Shown here piece by piece: positions 1 to 7,516 of a DNA stretch of 16,514 bases (within the stretch, counting starts at the first letter, position 1; the number at the start of each line of letters is the position of its first letter). This DNA is from Myxococcales bacterium (GTDB lineage Bacteria > Myxococcota_A > UBA9042 > PHBI01 > JAAZYN01): assembly GCA_014239625.1 (NCBI GenBank), contig JAAZYN010000015.1, forward strand, positions 1 to 16,514, in the 5' to 3' direction. Below the pieces are notes generated by a model. That model was not told where the DNA came from. It did not search any database and saw only the letters and a list, made by a program, of their open reading frames with translations. The position numbers and the translations under genes are program-made.

Positions 1-24
1 GGGTGAAACGGGTCTACTTTCCGC

Positions 25-624
25 ATGTATTTCAGGCTCATGCACTCTGTCGCCGCGATCACCACGACGTTGGCTATCATCGCGCTGGTCCCCATGGGAC
101 ACGCGCCCGACGCGTCGGCCGGCAAAGACGACAGGTGTCAGGGCTTGTCAGCGCTGAAGTCTCTCAGCGCTCTTCGCGGCAGCGCGGCTCTCGGCGTAGA
201 GCGGAAGAACGGCAGGTTGACCGTGTCCGACGCCCACAATGCCCAGCCTCTCTTTGTCGCGAGCTGCGGTCGTATCGACAAGCACGGGCTGGCCGTCGAC
301 GTCGAGCGCCCCGATCGGAGCACACCCGCCAGGACGTTCGTTCGGCGCGACGCCCGTGGCTCTAGCGTCTACACGCACTCGGTGACCGCGCGAGGCGCCC
401 GCGCAACGGTGATCTCAGCGGGCTACCTGCTAAAGCCCGAGGTCCACCTGACCACCTTCGACAACGATGATTTTCATATCGCCGACGGATCGGGCGCTCT
501 GATTCACAGCGTCACCACGAAGTCGGACGGTACGCTGGTCGAACGGCAAGGCAGCAGCTACGGTTGCGGCTGTGAACGCACCACGCGCCCTGACGGTAGG
601 ACCGACACCCGGCCTCTTCCGTAG
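25..624 (+). CDS. Secreted protein of unknown function
   Basis: The 199-residue product begins with a short polar N-terminus, a hydrophobic stretch (about residues 7-24) and a small-residue region ending near DASA-GK, which reads as a Sec signal peptide. The mature part (about residues 33-199) is polar and soluble, with Cys at about 38 and 81 and a CGC cluster near 179-181, suggesting disulfides after export. I recognise no family. Codons are strongly G/C-ending, which supports a real gene. ATG at 25 was chosen; ATG at 40 is also possible and leaves the signal peptide intact, and neither has a strong Shine-Dalgarno sequence. The stop is 22 bases before the mutase start, so the two may be cotranscribed. 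The promoter would lie outside or at the very edge of the window. Confidence 0.72.
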   Translation: MYFRLMHSVAAITTTLAIIALVPMGHAPDASAGKDDRCQGLSALKSLSALRGSAALGVERKNGRLTVSDAHNAQPLFVASCGRIDKHGLAVDVERPDRSTPARTFVRRDARGSSVYTHSVTARGARATVISAGYLLKPEVHLTTFDNDDFHIADGSGALIHSVTTKSDGTLVERQGSSYGCGCERTTRPDGRTDTRPLP

Positions 625-646
625 GCGCGACTGGCCCAAGTATGCC

Positions 647-2491
647 ATGCCCGTCGACCGTAAAACGCTAAACGCCGCTATCGAGCGCGCCCACGAGTGG
701 CTGGCGATGGACCCGGACCCGCTCACCCGGCGTGAGATCCAGGCCCTCCTCATCCTCAACGACCGCACGCCGTTGGTGGAGCGTTTCTCCGGGGAGCTCA
801 GCTTTGGCACCGCCGGGCTCCGGGGAATCATCGGCGGCGGCCCCACCCGCATGAACCTGGTCACCGTGGCGCAGGCGACGGCGGGGTTGGCGCGGCAGCT
901 CCTGGAGGACGTCCCTGAGGCGGACAAGCGCGGGGTTGTGCTGGCCCGCGACGGTCGCCGCAAGTCTCCCGAGTTTGCCCGATTGGCCGCGGAGGTCCTG
1001 GCGGGTCATGGGATCCGGGTCTACTGGTTCGACGCGCCGACGCCGACGCCGGTGGCTGCCTTCGCCGGTCGTCACCTGAGCGCCGCGGCGACGGTCGTCA
1101 TCACCGCGAGCCACAACCCCCCTGCATATAACGGATACAAGGTGTTCTCCGAGCGCGGCAGCCAAATAGTGCCCCCGCAAGACGAGAAGATCCGCGCCGA
1201 GCGCGGCGCCTCATTCAACGTGCGCCGCATTCCGCGAAAAGGCTTCGATGTGGCTCTCGGCGAAGAGCTGATCGTGCCGCTGACCGAAGACATCGGCCGC
1301 GCCTATCTGGAGGCCATTGACGCTCAGTGTGTGGGGGAACAGCCGCCGCCCGCCGACCTGACGGTGGTCTGCACATCGCTTCATGGGGTAGGGCACCCTT
1401 GGCTCATCAAGGCGCTCGAGCGGCGCGGATTCAAAGACGTCCACCCGGTGGCCGCGCAACAAGAGCCGGACATGCTCTTCCCCACGGTCCGTTTCCCCAA
1501 CCCCGAGGAAGCCGGAGCGCTAGACATGGCGCTCGCCCTGGCCCGCGAGAAGAACGCGGAGCTGGTCATCGCGAACGACCCCGACGCGGATCGTCTGTGT
1601 GTGGCCGTCAACGATGCCACGTCGGCCTCAGGTTACCGCGTCTTGACGGGAAATGAGCTGGGGGTGCTGCTCGCCGATTGGCTCATCAACCAGCGCAGCA
1701 AGAGCACGTCTCCACCTGATAACCCTCTGGTGCTGACGAGCATCGTCTCCAGCACCATGCTCGAGAAGCTCGCGCAGGCCGCGGGGGTGCGGTGCGAGTA
1801 CACCCTCACCGGTTTCAAGTGGCTCTGGGACAGGGCGCTGGCCCTCGAGGGTGAATCCGAATACCTGTTCGCTTACGAAGAAGCGCTCGGATATTGCGTC
1901 GGTTCGGCGGTCCGCGACAAGGACGGCATCGGCGCTGCCCAGGCGGTGCTCGAGTGCGCCGCGACGCTGAAGGCCGAGACATCGACGCTGGCGCAGCGCC
2001 TCGACGAGCTGGTCATGGCGCATGGGCTCCATGCGACCCGCCAGGTGTCCATCGTTTTCGAGGGCGCTGGTGGCAACGCGAAGCGCGCTGCGGTCATGAC
2101 CACGCTGCGCGATGAAGTGCTCGGCGAGTTCGCGGGCATGGCCGTCGTGTCTCGGCGGGACTTCGCAGACGACACCGAGGCCACCCGAAGCGGGCTGGGC
2201 GCCACCAGCGACATGATCCTGTGGGCCCTCGAGGACGGTGGGAGAGTCATCGCGCGGCCCAGCGGCACTGAACCCAAGCTCAAGTTCTATCTGGAGGTCG
2301 TCGTGCCGGTCGCCAAGCCCAAGGCCCTCCAGGGCGCTCGGGCGAGCGCCGAGGCGCTGCTCGACACGCTCGAGAGCTGGATTCACACGACGCTCGAGGC
2401 GCCCACCGGCTCTCTGACACCGGCCTCAGCGCCTGTCCAACGGAAGCCCAAACCTTCAGAGCAAGAGGAGCCCGAAGACGATGGCGGATGA
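647..2491 (+). CDS. Phosphoglucomutase/phosphomannomutase (alpha-D-phosphohexomutase, PGM2-like)
   Basis: A cytosolic enzyme of 614 residues that moves a phosphate between C1 and C6 of a hexose (or C1 and C5 of a pentose), feeding sugar nucleotides, glycogen or nucleoside salvage. All four family signatures are present: FGTAGLRG at about 53-60, the catalytic phosphoserine loop TASHNPP at 153-159 (Ser155), the Mg-binding loop DPDADR at 311-316, and the phosphate-binding loop RPSGTEPK at 537-544. The sugar-recognition motif EEALG is at 411-415. The N-terminal FGTAGLRG and the total length fit the PGM2/phosphopentomutase branch better than the 450-residue ManB/AlgC branch; substrate preference cannot be read from sequence. 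A reading frame extends upstream to 572, but it overlaps the preceding gene and family homology begins after ATG 647. The last 30 residues are a Pro/Glu-rich tail, probably disordered. Confidence 0.93.
   Translation: MPVDRKTLNAAIERAHEWLAMDPDPLTRREIQALLILNDRTPLVERFSGELSFGTAGLRGIIGGGPTRMNLVTVAQATAGLARQLLEDVPEADKRGVVLARDGRRKSPEFARLAAEVLAGHGIRVYWFDAPTPTPVAAFAGRHLSAAATVVITASHNPPAYNGYKVFSERGSQIVPPQDEKIRAERGASFNVRRIPRKGFDVALGEELIVPLTEDIGRAYLEAIDAQCVGEQPPPADLTVVCTSLHGVGHPWLIKALERRGFKDVHPVAAQQEPDMLFPTVRFPNPEEAGALDMALALAREKNAELVIANDPDADRLCVAVNDATSASGYRVLTGNELGVLLADWLINQRSKSTSPPDNPLVLTSIVSSTMLEKLAQAAGVRCEYTLTGFKWLWDRALALEGESEYLFAYEEALGYCVGSAVRDKDGIGAAQAVLECAATLKAETSTLAQRLDELVMAHGLHATRQVSIVFEGAGGNAKRAAVMTTLRDEVLGEFAGMAVVSRRDFADDTEATRSGLGATSDMILWALEDGGRVIARPSGTEPKLKFYLEVVVPVAKPKALQGARASAEALLDTLESWIHTTLEAPTGSLTPASAPVQRKPKPSEQEEPEDDGG
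2463..2470 (+). promoter_or_regulatory. Ribosome binding site inside the mutase gene
   Basis: AAGAGGAG lies 10 bases before ATG 2481, within the last codons of the phosphohexomutase gene. It fixes the start of the coiled-coil gene, whose first 11 bases overlap the end of the mutase (the shared ATGGCGGATGA). This arrangement usually gives translational coupling. Confidence 0.7.
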
Positions 2492-2903
2492 GGGAACGAA
2501 CCTGCTGATGGCGGAGTACATCAAGCAGGAAAAAGAGCTGACCGAGAAGATTCGCGCCGTTGACCTGGCGATGCAGGCGCCCGTCGCGAAGCTCCGCAAA
2601 GCAAAACAGGTGCTGGACAAGGCGAAGGCGTATTTCGACCGATGTCTGCAGGAGGTGCGGCCACTGCAGTCGGACAAGACGCTGCTGGAAGGAGAGCTCG
2701 AGCTCGTATTGGAGAACAAGGGTAAGCTCCGGGTCGAGTCGCGGCTCGCCGAGGGGGAGGGCATGCGCCCTGGCACCCAACAGCTCGTGCAACAGATGCA
2801 GAAGTTGGCCGGAGACCCTGGGCAGGCTGAGGCCGCCGCAGCCGCGAAACAGCTTAAGGTCGAAGATGAGCTGGCGGCGCTGAAGAGCAAGTTGGGCCAG
2901 TAG
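2481..2903 (+). CDS. Small coiled-coil protein of unknown function
   Basis: A 140-residue charged, almost entirely helical protein with no signal peptide or membrane segment, so probably cytosolic. Heptad-like hydrophobic spacing runs through about residues 10-90 (for example LTEKIRAVDLAM, VLDKAKAYFDRCL, LLEGELELVLENKGKL), followed by a Gly/Pro break near 92-97 and another helix rich in Gln, Ala and Lys to the C-terminus. This looks like an antiparallel or dimeric coiled coil. No known family is recognised. The start is well supported by AAGAGGAG ten bases upstream. The 11-base overlap with the mutase implies coupled translation, which may mean a role with that enzyme or simply shared expression; the sequence does not decide. 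Confidence 0.75.
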   Translation: MADEGTNLLMAEYIKQEKELTEKIRAVDLAMQAPVAKLRKAKQVLDKAKAYFDRCLQEVRPLQSDKTLLEGELELVLENKGKLRVESRLAEGEGMRPGTQQLVQQMQKLAGDPGQAEAAAAAKQLKVEDELAALKSKLGQ

Positions 2904-2943
2904 TCGCTGCGGTCGGCTGCGCCGGTGACTCACGGGACGATTA

Positions 2944-3702
2944 TTGGGTGACTACCTGCGAGCGTCGGACGATGGGATTGGGGCCGCGCGCCGCTTCGCC
3001 AAACGCCTGGAGTCCGCGGTAGAGCCCGCGTATTGGCCGGCCCTTGTTCGCCAGATGCTCAGCCCAGCCAGCAGCCTCGCGATGGGCGCAGATCGCCTCC
3101 AGGGGCTCCTCGAGGGCGCGCTGGCGGGTTGGGGCCGCGACGGTTGGATCGCCTTCGCTCGCACGTTCTGTGCCGACGCAGTGGGCGGCATCGTCGCCGA
3201 CCGCGTCTTCGAAGAGGCGGCGGAGCTGGGATACGTCGCTCTCCGAGCCATGTTCCTGGTGTCTGGCGACGAGGCGGGTCGGAGCGTCGATCCGTCGGCG
3301 ATACCGCCCGACGATGTGTTGGGCAGCCTCACGCTGGGCGAGCGCAAGGCGCGAGCGCGACGACCGGACCGGCGTCTCATCGAGCGATTGTCGCTGGACG
3401 CTGACGCCAGCGTGATTCGGATCCTGCTCAACAACGCGCGGCTGACCGAGGCCCTCGTCGTTCAGCTCTGCGCGCGACGTCCTCATCGGGGGCCGGCATT
3501 GGCGGAGGTCGCCCGCTCGCACTGGTTGGCGCGACGCGCCGTGCAACGAGCGCTGGCGTTCAATCCCTACACCCCGGTTCGGATCGTCTCCGTGCTGCTG
3601 CCGCTGTTGAGCATCGCGGACCGAGCGGAGCTTCGTCGGGCACGGTCGACCCACCCGGTCGCCATCAAGGTCGCTGAGGTCTGCGACGCGCTGATGGCCT
3701 GA
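2944..3702 (+). CDS. Alpha-helical (HEAT/LRV-like) repeat protein, function unknown
   Basis: A 252-residue product, Leu/Ala/Arg-rich, without signal peptide. The second half (about 125-252) shows short helical units with a recurring pattern of charged-LL-NN-LTE--VV-L--RRP and RALAFNPYTPVRIVSVLLPLL. I associate this style of sequence with uncharacterised myxobacterial helical-repeat proteins, by pattern memory only. The N-terminal half resembles no enzyme I know. The start is a TTG at 2944 preceded by GGGACGA; an in-frame stop at 2926-2928 rules out a longer upstream extension. The gene follows the coiled-coil gene by 40 bases on the same strand and is probably the last gene of that operon, since a strong palindrome sits directly on its stop codon. 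A protein-binding scaffold role is the natural inference. Confidence 0.7.
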   Translation: MGDYLRASDDGIGAARRFAKRLESAVEPAYWPALVRQMLSPASSLAMGADRLQGLLEGALAGWGRDGWIAFARTFCADAVGGIVADRVFEEAAELGYVALRAMFLVSGDEAGRSVDPSAIPPDDVLGSLTLGERKARARRPDRRLIERLSLDADASVIRILLNNARLTEALVVQLCARRPHRGPALAEVARSHWLARRAVQRALAFNPYTPVRIVSVLLPLLSIADRAELRRARSTHPVAIKVAEVCDALMA

Positions 3703-3716
3703 GCCCGGCCGGGCTC
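3701..3716 (+). terminator. 16-bp GC palindrome on the stop codon, possible terminator
   Basis: GAGCCCGGCCGGGCTC is a perfect palindrome that begins within the TGA stop (3700-3702). As RNA it would fold as a 6-bp stem with a GGCC loop. No T-tract follows, so it is not a classical intrinsic terminator; it may still slow polymerase or protect the 3' end at this convergent gene junction. Confidence 0.4.
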
Positions 3717-4059
3717 GAGAAATCGAAGGACGCTCCGACATCGCCGCCGGCCTGCTCGTCCAGACGCTGCGCAGCTTGGGCTCGAGTTGCCGACGGGACA
3801 CCAGTGGCGCGGAGCGCCAGGCAGGTGACGCTGGCTTCGACCACCGCCCGGCCAGGCCCAGGGAGCCCGCGCCGGTCGACGCCGCGGATCGGTCGGTTGA
3901 AGCCGGAGAGACGTGGACACTTCCGGGCGGTGGGGCGCGTGCCTCATCAGCCGGCCGCCTGGGCGACCATCGAGGCCTGGCCGCGACCCCTGCGCGAACT
4001 GAGATGGTCGAGTTGCTTCGGCATCGTTCAGGCCGGCCCAACGGGTGCCCGCTCGGGGA
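3717..4059. other. Non-coding gap between convergent genes, holds repeat copy A
   Basis: No credible gene is seen in this 343-base gap between the helical-repeat gene and the ClpX-like gene. Reading frames crossing it are extensions of shadows of the neighbours. Its centre (3806-3896) matches an intergenic segment at 9680-9770. The flanks are ordinary GC-rich sequence with several short palindromes such as GGCCGGCC near 4032. Confidence 0.6.
3806..3896 (+). repeat. Dispersed intergenic repeat, copy A
   Basis: Aligned without gaps to 9680-9770, 69 of 91 positions are identical by my hand count. Shared blocks include GGCGCGGA, GCCAGGC, GGTGACG, TTCGAC, CAGGGAGC and GCGGATC. Both copies are intergenic. 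In one plus frame both read GA-(2)-QAGD-x-GFD ... RE-x-APV-x-AAD, and minus-strand frames are also conserved, so the element may be a fragment of a decayed gene or a mobile or structured element. The ends are not defined; weak similarity may continue upstream. Confidence 0.7.
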
Positions 4060-5112
4060 TCATTTTCCCAATCGTCGTGCCACGTATTCGGCGTCGACGG
4101 TGACGTTGCCCCCGCGGTCGTCGGGGGCCTCGAACATCACGTCGGCCATCACCTCTTCCACGACGCTCCGCAGGCCTCTAGCCCCCAATCCGCGGCGGCG
4201 GGCGTGTCTGGCGATGTCTCTGAGGGCGTCTTCGGCGAAGCTGATGGCGACCTCGCTCAGCGCCAGCAGCTCCCTATATTCCGCCAAGATGCCGTCGGGC
4301 GGCGCGGTCAGGATGTTGAGCAGGTCGTCCTCTCCCAGGTCGTCCAGCTCGATAACGATGGGGAGCCGTCCCAGGAACTCTTCGAGCATCCCGTAGTTGG
4401 CCAGGGATCGATGGGTCACCCCCTGTTGGCGGGGAGCGTGTTTCGACTGACCGTCAGCGCTCGAGAACCCGACCGACCGAGCCCCCAGGTCGCGCTTCAG
4501 CTCACTGAACGTCCCGGCGCATATGAACAAGATGTTGCGGGTATCGACGGTGGTGTAGTCCTGACTCGCCATGCCGGGTGCGCGGCTGAGCGGCACGAAG
4601 AGCTCGCGGCCCTCGAGGAGCTTCAGCAGCGCTTGTTGGACCCCTTCGCCACCGATATCCCGCGCTCCAGCCCCTGTGTTGGCGCTGTGTTGACGCCGCG
4701 CGATCTTGTCGATCTCATCGACAAAGACGATCCCATGCGCACAGCGCGCGGCGGAGCCACCCGACGCGACCAGCAGCTCGGTGATCATTTGCTCTACATC
4801 ACGACCGTAGTAACCAGCTTCGGTGTACTCGGTGGCGTCCACGACCACGAAAGGGACCTCCAGGACGCTTGCCAGATGCCGGGCGAGGTGGGTCTTGCCG
4901 CTACCTGTGGGACCGATCAGCAGCACGTTGGACTTCTTGAGGATCCCGGGCGAGCCGTTGGCGTCGATCGCCGCGATCCGCCGCGAGTGGTTGTAGGCTG
5001 CTATAGCCAGAGCTCGCTTGGCTCTATGTTGCCCCACGACGTACCGGTCGAGATGCCCGTGAAACTCACGGGGGGTACGGGTGCGCGGGCGCTCGCGCTC
5101 GATCGACACCAT
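4060..5112 (-). CDS. ClpX-like AAA+ unfoldase lacking the zinc-binding domain
   Basis: The AAA+ module matches ClpX throughout. Numbering from the alternative upstream GTG at 5175 (subtract 21 for the chosen start): Walker A GPTGSGKT 88-95, Walker B IVFVDEID 149-156, GGEGVQQALLKLLEG 175-189, arginine finger in EFLGRLP (Arg270), sensor 2 GARGLR 331-336. VGF at 235-237 fits the [LIV]-G-[FL] tripeptide that docks ClpP. Differences from canonical ClpX: no N-terminal four-Cys zinc domain, pore loop GYYGRD instead of GYVGED, and no RKH loop before VDT at about 210. It is therefore probably a paralogue with its own substrates, with or without ClpP. ATG 5112 was preferred over GTG 5175 because homology begins just after it (HLDRYVVGQ) and a promoter with no room for a leader sits directly upstream. 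The gene is divergent from the HEAT protein gene. Confidence 0.88.
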   Translation of the reverse strand: MVSIERERPRTRTPREFHGHLDRYVVGQHRAKRALAIAAYNHSRRIAAIDANGSPGILKKSNVLLIGPTGSGKTHLARHLASVLEVPFVVVDATEYTEAGYYGRDVEQMITELLVASGGSAARCAHGIVFVDEIDKIARRQHSANTGAGARDIGGEGVQQALLKLLEGRELFVPLSRAPGMASQDYTTVDTRNILFICAGTFSELKRDLGARSVGFSSADGQSKHAPRQQGVTHRSLANYGMLEEFLGRLPIVIELDDLGEDDLLNILTAPPDGILAEYRELLALSEVAISFAEDALRDIARHARRRGLGARGLRSVVEEVMADVMFEAPDDRGGNVTVDAEYVARRLGK

Positions 5113-5118
5113 GGAATG

Positions 5119-5146
5119 AGCATAGCGCGCGATCGGGTTGTGTCCA
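5119..5146 (-). promoter_or_regulatory. Candidate sigma-70 promoter for the ClpX-like gene, leaderless
   Basis: On the minus strand TGGACA (5141-5146; 5 of 6 to TTGACA), a 16-base spacer and TATGCT (5119-5124; 4 of 6 to TATAAT) end six bases before ATG 5112. Transcription would start at or next to the A of the ATG, giving a leaderless mRNA. This agrees with the absence of a Shine-Dalgarno sequence. It is a by-eye match only. Confidence 0.4.
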
Positions 5147-5195
5147 TTCGCAGGTCGCTTAACCGCTTTAACCACCGGCTCTCAGCGCTGATTGC

Positions 5196-5225
5196 TTGAC
5201 ACGGCCTCGCCCAGGTACCGATAAA
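5196..5225 (+). promoter_or_regulatory. Candidate sigma-70 promoter for the HEAT-repeat gene
   Basis: A perfect TTGACA (5196-5201), an 18-base spacer and GATAAA (5220-5225; 4 of 6 to TATAAT) lie in the divergent intergenic region. The predicted start near 5232 leaves a leader of about 24 bases before GTG 5256. No operator-like palindrome is evident around it. Confidence 0.5.
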
Positions 5226-5255
5226 GCCGGCCTCCATAAGCCCCGGGGTTAAGTT

Positions 5256-7508
5256 GTGATTCAACGCTCTTCGATTCTGGCATCGGCCCTCGTAGCTACT
5301 GCTCTAATGGGTTCGGTCGCCAGCGCCGCCGAATTTCAGATCTACGTCCCGCTGACGGTCAAGCACGGGGGTCAGGCCGTCGAGGTCTACATGCCCCAGA
5401 CCTTCAAGGCTCATGGTGGACTCACGGGCTCGGCCCTGGTGGACGCTGCCATGTCCGAGCTGAGCAAGGTCTACGCCGACGTGAAAGCGCTCGACGTGAG
5501 CGTCAAGGGCGCGACCGCCAACATCGGCGTCAGAGATGCCGCCAAGACCACCGATCCTGCCACCGTCGACCGGGCCGCCGGGGCCGTTTATCATACCCTC
5601 AAGGCGGCTGGCGTGAGCGCCGTGACCCTGCTCAAGCGTCCGGTCGATGACAACCATTTCGTGCGGGGCGCCTCGCTCATCGTGTTGCCCTTCACGGCCG
5701 TGATGCCTCCCAACCGTCTCAAGTACGGGCTCGTTCGTTTTGGCGCCGTGGTGGCCTCCGCGAACGCCTTCTACAAGCGCCTGGCAGAGGGTGATGTCGA
5801 GATCCGCAGGGCGGCGCTCAGCCTGCTCAATGGCGGCAGTCCGGCGATCAAGATGGCCTTGCTGGAGCGGATTCGGATGTTCAAGTTCTACGATCTGGCC
5901 AAGAACCTGATCCCACGTCTGACCGATCCCCACATCGGCGTCCGTCTCAAAGCGCTGGCGGCGGTGAAGGGCAGCAAGAACAAGGACATCCTCAAGGTGT
6001 TGGAAGACATCGTCGCCACCGACCCGAGCGCCGACGCGAAGATCCTGGCGGTTCGTGTCCTCGTCAACGCGGGCGAGAACCGCTACAAGCGCTACCTCCT
6101 GCTCGAAAAACTCAAGAGCGGTAAGGTCGCCGTTGTACTCAAAGCGGCCAAGGGTCTCATCGCCGCCAATGAGCCCAAGTTCGGCACCGCCTTCACTGGG
6201 CTACTCCTCCACGTCGACGCTGCGGTCCGCGAGGTGGGGTTGCGGGGGCTGTCGCACTACCAGCTCTACAGCTCCATGGCCGAAGCGTTGGCCAACTCCA
6301 CCTTGAACGCCGGCATCGCCGAGCGCCTGGCCAAAGTCGTGAGCGATAAGGCTACCGGTGCTCAGCAAGCCAAGGGCGTCAATTGGCTCGTGACGAAGGG
6401 CTCCAAGCTCGGAGCGCTGCACGGCGCAAGGGTCGCCGGAGACAAGCGCGTGGCTGGCACGACCCCGGCCTTGGTGACCGCGCTGAAACGAAAAGAGCCC
6501 CGGGTTCGCCTGGCGGCGGCCAAGGCGTTGAGCCTCCTCCGCGACCCAGCGGCGCTCGAGCCCATGGCCACCTTGATTCGTGAACTGAAGGGCGGGGACA
6601 TCACGGAGCGAGAGGCCATGGAGCGCTTCGCGATCAAGATCGTCGAGGCTCAAACGCTCGAGCAGGCCATCAAAATCTCCAAGTCCGTCGACGTCACCGT
6701 GCGCCAGCTCGCCATCAAGTCCCTGGCCGCCAAGGTCGACAAGCACAAGATGAAAGTTGTCAGCACCCTCAACATGCGCATGAACGACTCCGACGTGAGG
6801 ATCCGTCGCGCTGCGGCCTTTGCGCTGGCTCGCATCAAGGATGACGCGGTGGCGCGAAGGCTGCTCGACAAGGTCAACGACAGCGACCCCGGCGTGCGCG
6901 CCGAGATCGCGTTCGCGGTCGCCAACTCCACGCTGAAGGCCGCGCCAGCGATCCTCGTGAAGATGATGAGCGACAGTCATAAGCTGGTGAAGCGCGCTGC
7001 GGTCATCGGCCTGCGCTTGAAGAAGGTGATGATGGCGCTGCCGAAGCTCAAGATGTTGTCGAAGATCCGTTATCCGGCGGTTCGCCTGGAGGTCTGGCGC
7101 GCTATCGCGTCGATGTCGACCAAGGGCGATGCGAACGACTTCGACATGTGGTCGACTGACGCTTTGTACGATAAAGCGCCCGACATTCGCGTGCTTGCCA
7201 TCAAGATGCTGTCCGCCTATCCGGCCGACCAACGCACCGCGGGCTCGATCGGAGGCGCCGTCATCGACACGTCGGTGACGGTCAAGGTTGCTGCGCTCGC
7301 GGCCTTGGGTGTGTTGAAGCATCCGAACGCTGGAATGGAGGCTGCGCGCGGTCTCTTCGATGACGACAAAGAGGTCAAGCTCGCGGCTCTGCAGGCCATC
7401 GAGAAGCTCAAGCAGGTCGCCGTCAAACCGCGCCTCAAAGAGTTCCTGAAGCGGGAAAAAGACGTCGAGCTCAAGCAGAAGGGGAAGTCGGTCTTAGACT
7501 CTCTCTGA
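5256..7508 (+). CDS. Exported HEAT-repeat protein
   Basis: A 750-residue protein with a clear Sec signal peptide (QRSS, hydrophobic core ILASALVATALMGSVASA, cleavage before AEF near residue 25). Residues about 26-130 form a separate alpha/beta-looking region of unknown type. From about 165 to the end there are a dozen or more HEAT-like units of about 30 residues, each with a D-x-x-V-R-x-x-A-A-x-A-L type signature (for example PRVRLAAAKALSLL, SDVRIRRAAAFALARI, PGVRAEIAFAVA, KEVKLAALQAIEKL). The protein is unusually Lys-rich for this genome. HEAT solenoids bind proteins, so a periplasmic or surface scaffold is inferred. The start is GTG 5256 with only a weak GGGG upstream, but the signal peptide begins right there. 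A small hairpin (7500-7516) overlaps the stop. Confidence 0.85.
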   Translation: MIQRSSILASALVATALMGSVASAAEFQIYVPLTVKHGGQAVEVYMPQTFKAHGGLTGSALVDAAMSELSKVYADVKALDVSVKGATANIGVRDAAKTTDPATVDRAAGAVYHTLKAAGVSAVTLLKRPVDDNHFVRGASLIVLPFTAVMPPNRLKYGLVRFGAVVASANAFYKRLAEGDVEIRRAALSLLNGGSPAIKMALLERIRMFKFYDLAKNLIPRLTDPHIGVRLKALAAVKGSKNKDILKVLEDIVATDPSADAKILAVRVLVNAGENRYKRYLLLEKLKSGKVAVVLKAAKGLIAANEPKFGTAFTGLLLHVDAAVREVGLRGLSHYQLYSSMAEALANSTLNAGIAERLAKVVSDKATGAQQAKGVNWLVTKGSKLGALHGARVAGDKRVAGTTPALVTALKRKEPRVRLAAAKALSLLRDPAALEPMATLIRELKGGDITEREAMERFAIKIVEAQTLEQAIKISKSVDVTVRQLAIKSLAAKVDKHKMKVVSTLNMRMNDSDVRIRRAAAFALARIKDDAVARRLLDKVNDSDPGVRAEIAFAVANSTLKAAPAILVKMMSDSHKLVKRAAVIGLRLKKVMMALPKLKMLSKIRYPAVRLEVWRAIASMSTKGDANDFDMWSTDALYDKAPDIRVLAIKMLSAYPADQRTAGSIGGAVIDTSVTVKVAALAALGVLKHPNAGMEAARGLFDDDKEVKLAALQAIEKLKQVAVKPRLKEFLKREKDVELKQKGKSVLDSL

Positions 7509-7516
7509 CAGAGAGA
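7500..7516 (+). terminator. Small hairpin across the HEAT gene stop codon
   Basis: TCTCTCT and AGAGAGA pair around a GAC loop (7-bp stem). The stem is short, only moderately stable and has no T-tract, so it is a weak terminator candidate or chance symmetry in a CT-rich end. Confidence 0.25.

Noticed and set aside
572..646. Extended N-terminus of the phosphohexomutase from ATG 572
   Set aside because: It overlaps the preceding gene by 53 bases and adds 25 residues without family homology.
1824..1833. CTGGGACAGG inside the mutase gene, resembling the GGGACAG motif
   Set aside because: It encodes the Trp-Asp-Arg of the conserved GFKWLWDRA motif, so its presence is explained by coding.
2941..4041. 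Minus-strand frame of 366 codons crossing the helical-repeat gene and repeat copy A
   Set aside because: Mostly antisense of the helical-repeat gene; Arg/Ser/Pro-rich composition typical of shadows. Only its part within the repeat is conserved, and that is explained by the repeat.
4045..5199. Long plus-strand reading frame (384 codons) opposite the ClpX-like gene
   Set aside because: It is antisense to a protein with complete AAA+ motifs, its product has no domain and its length follows from the GC-rich codon bias.
6201..7322. Minus-strand frame of 373 codons opposite the HEAT gene
   Set aside because: Shadow of regularly repeated HEAT codons, without start signals or domain.
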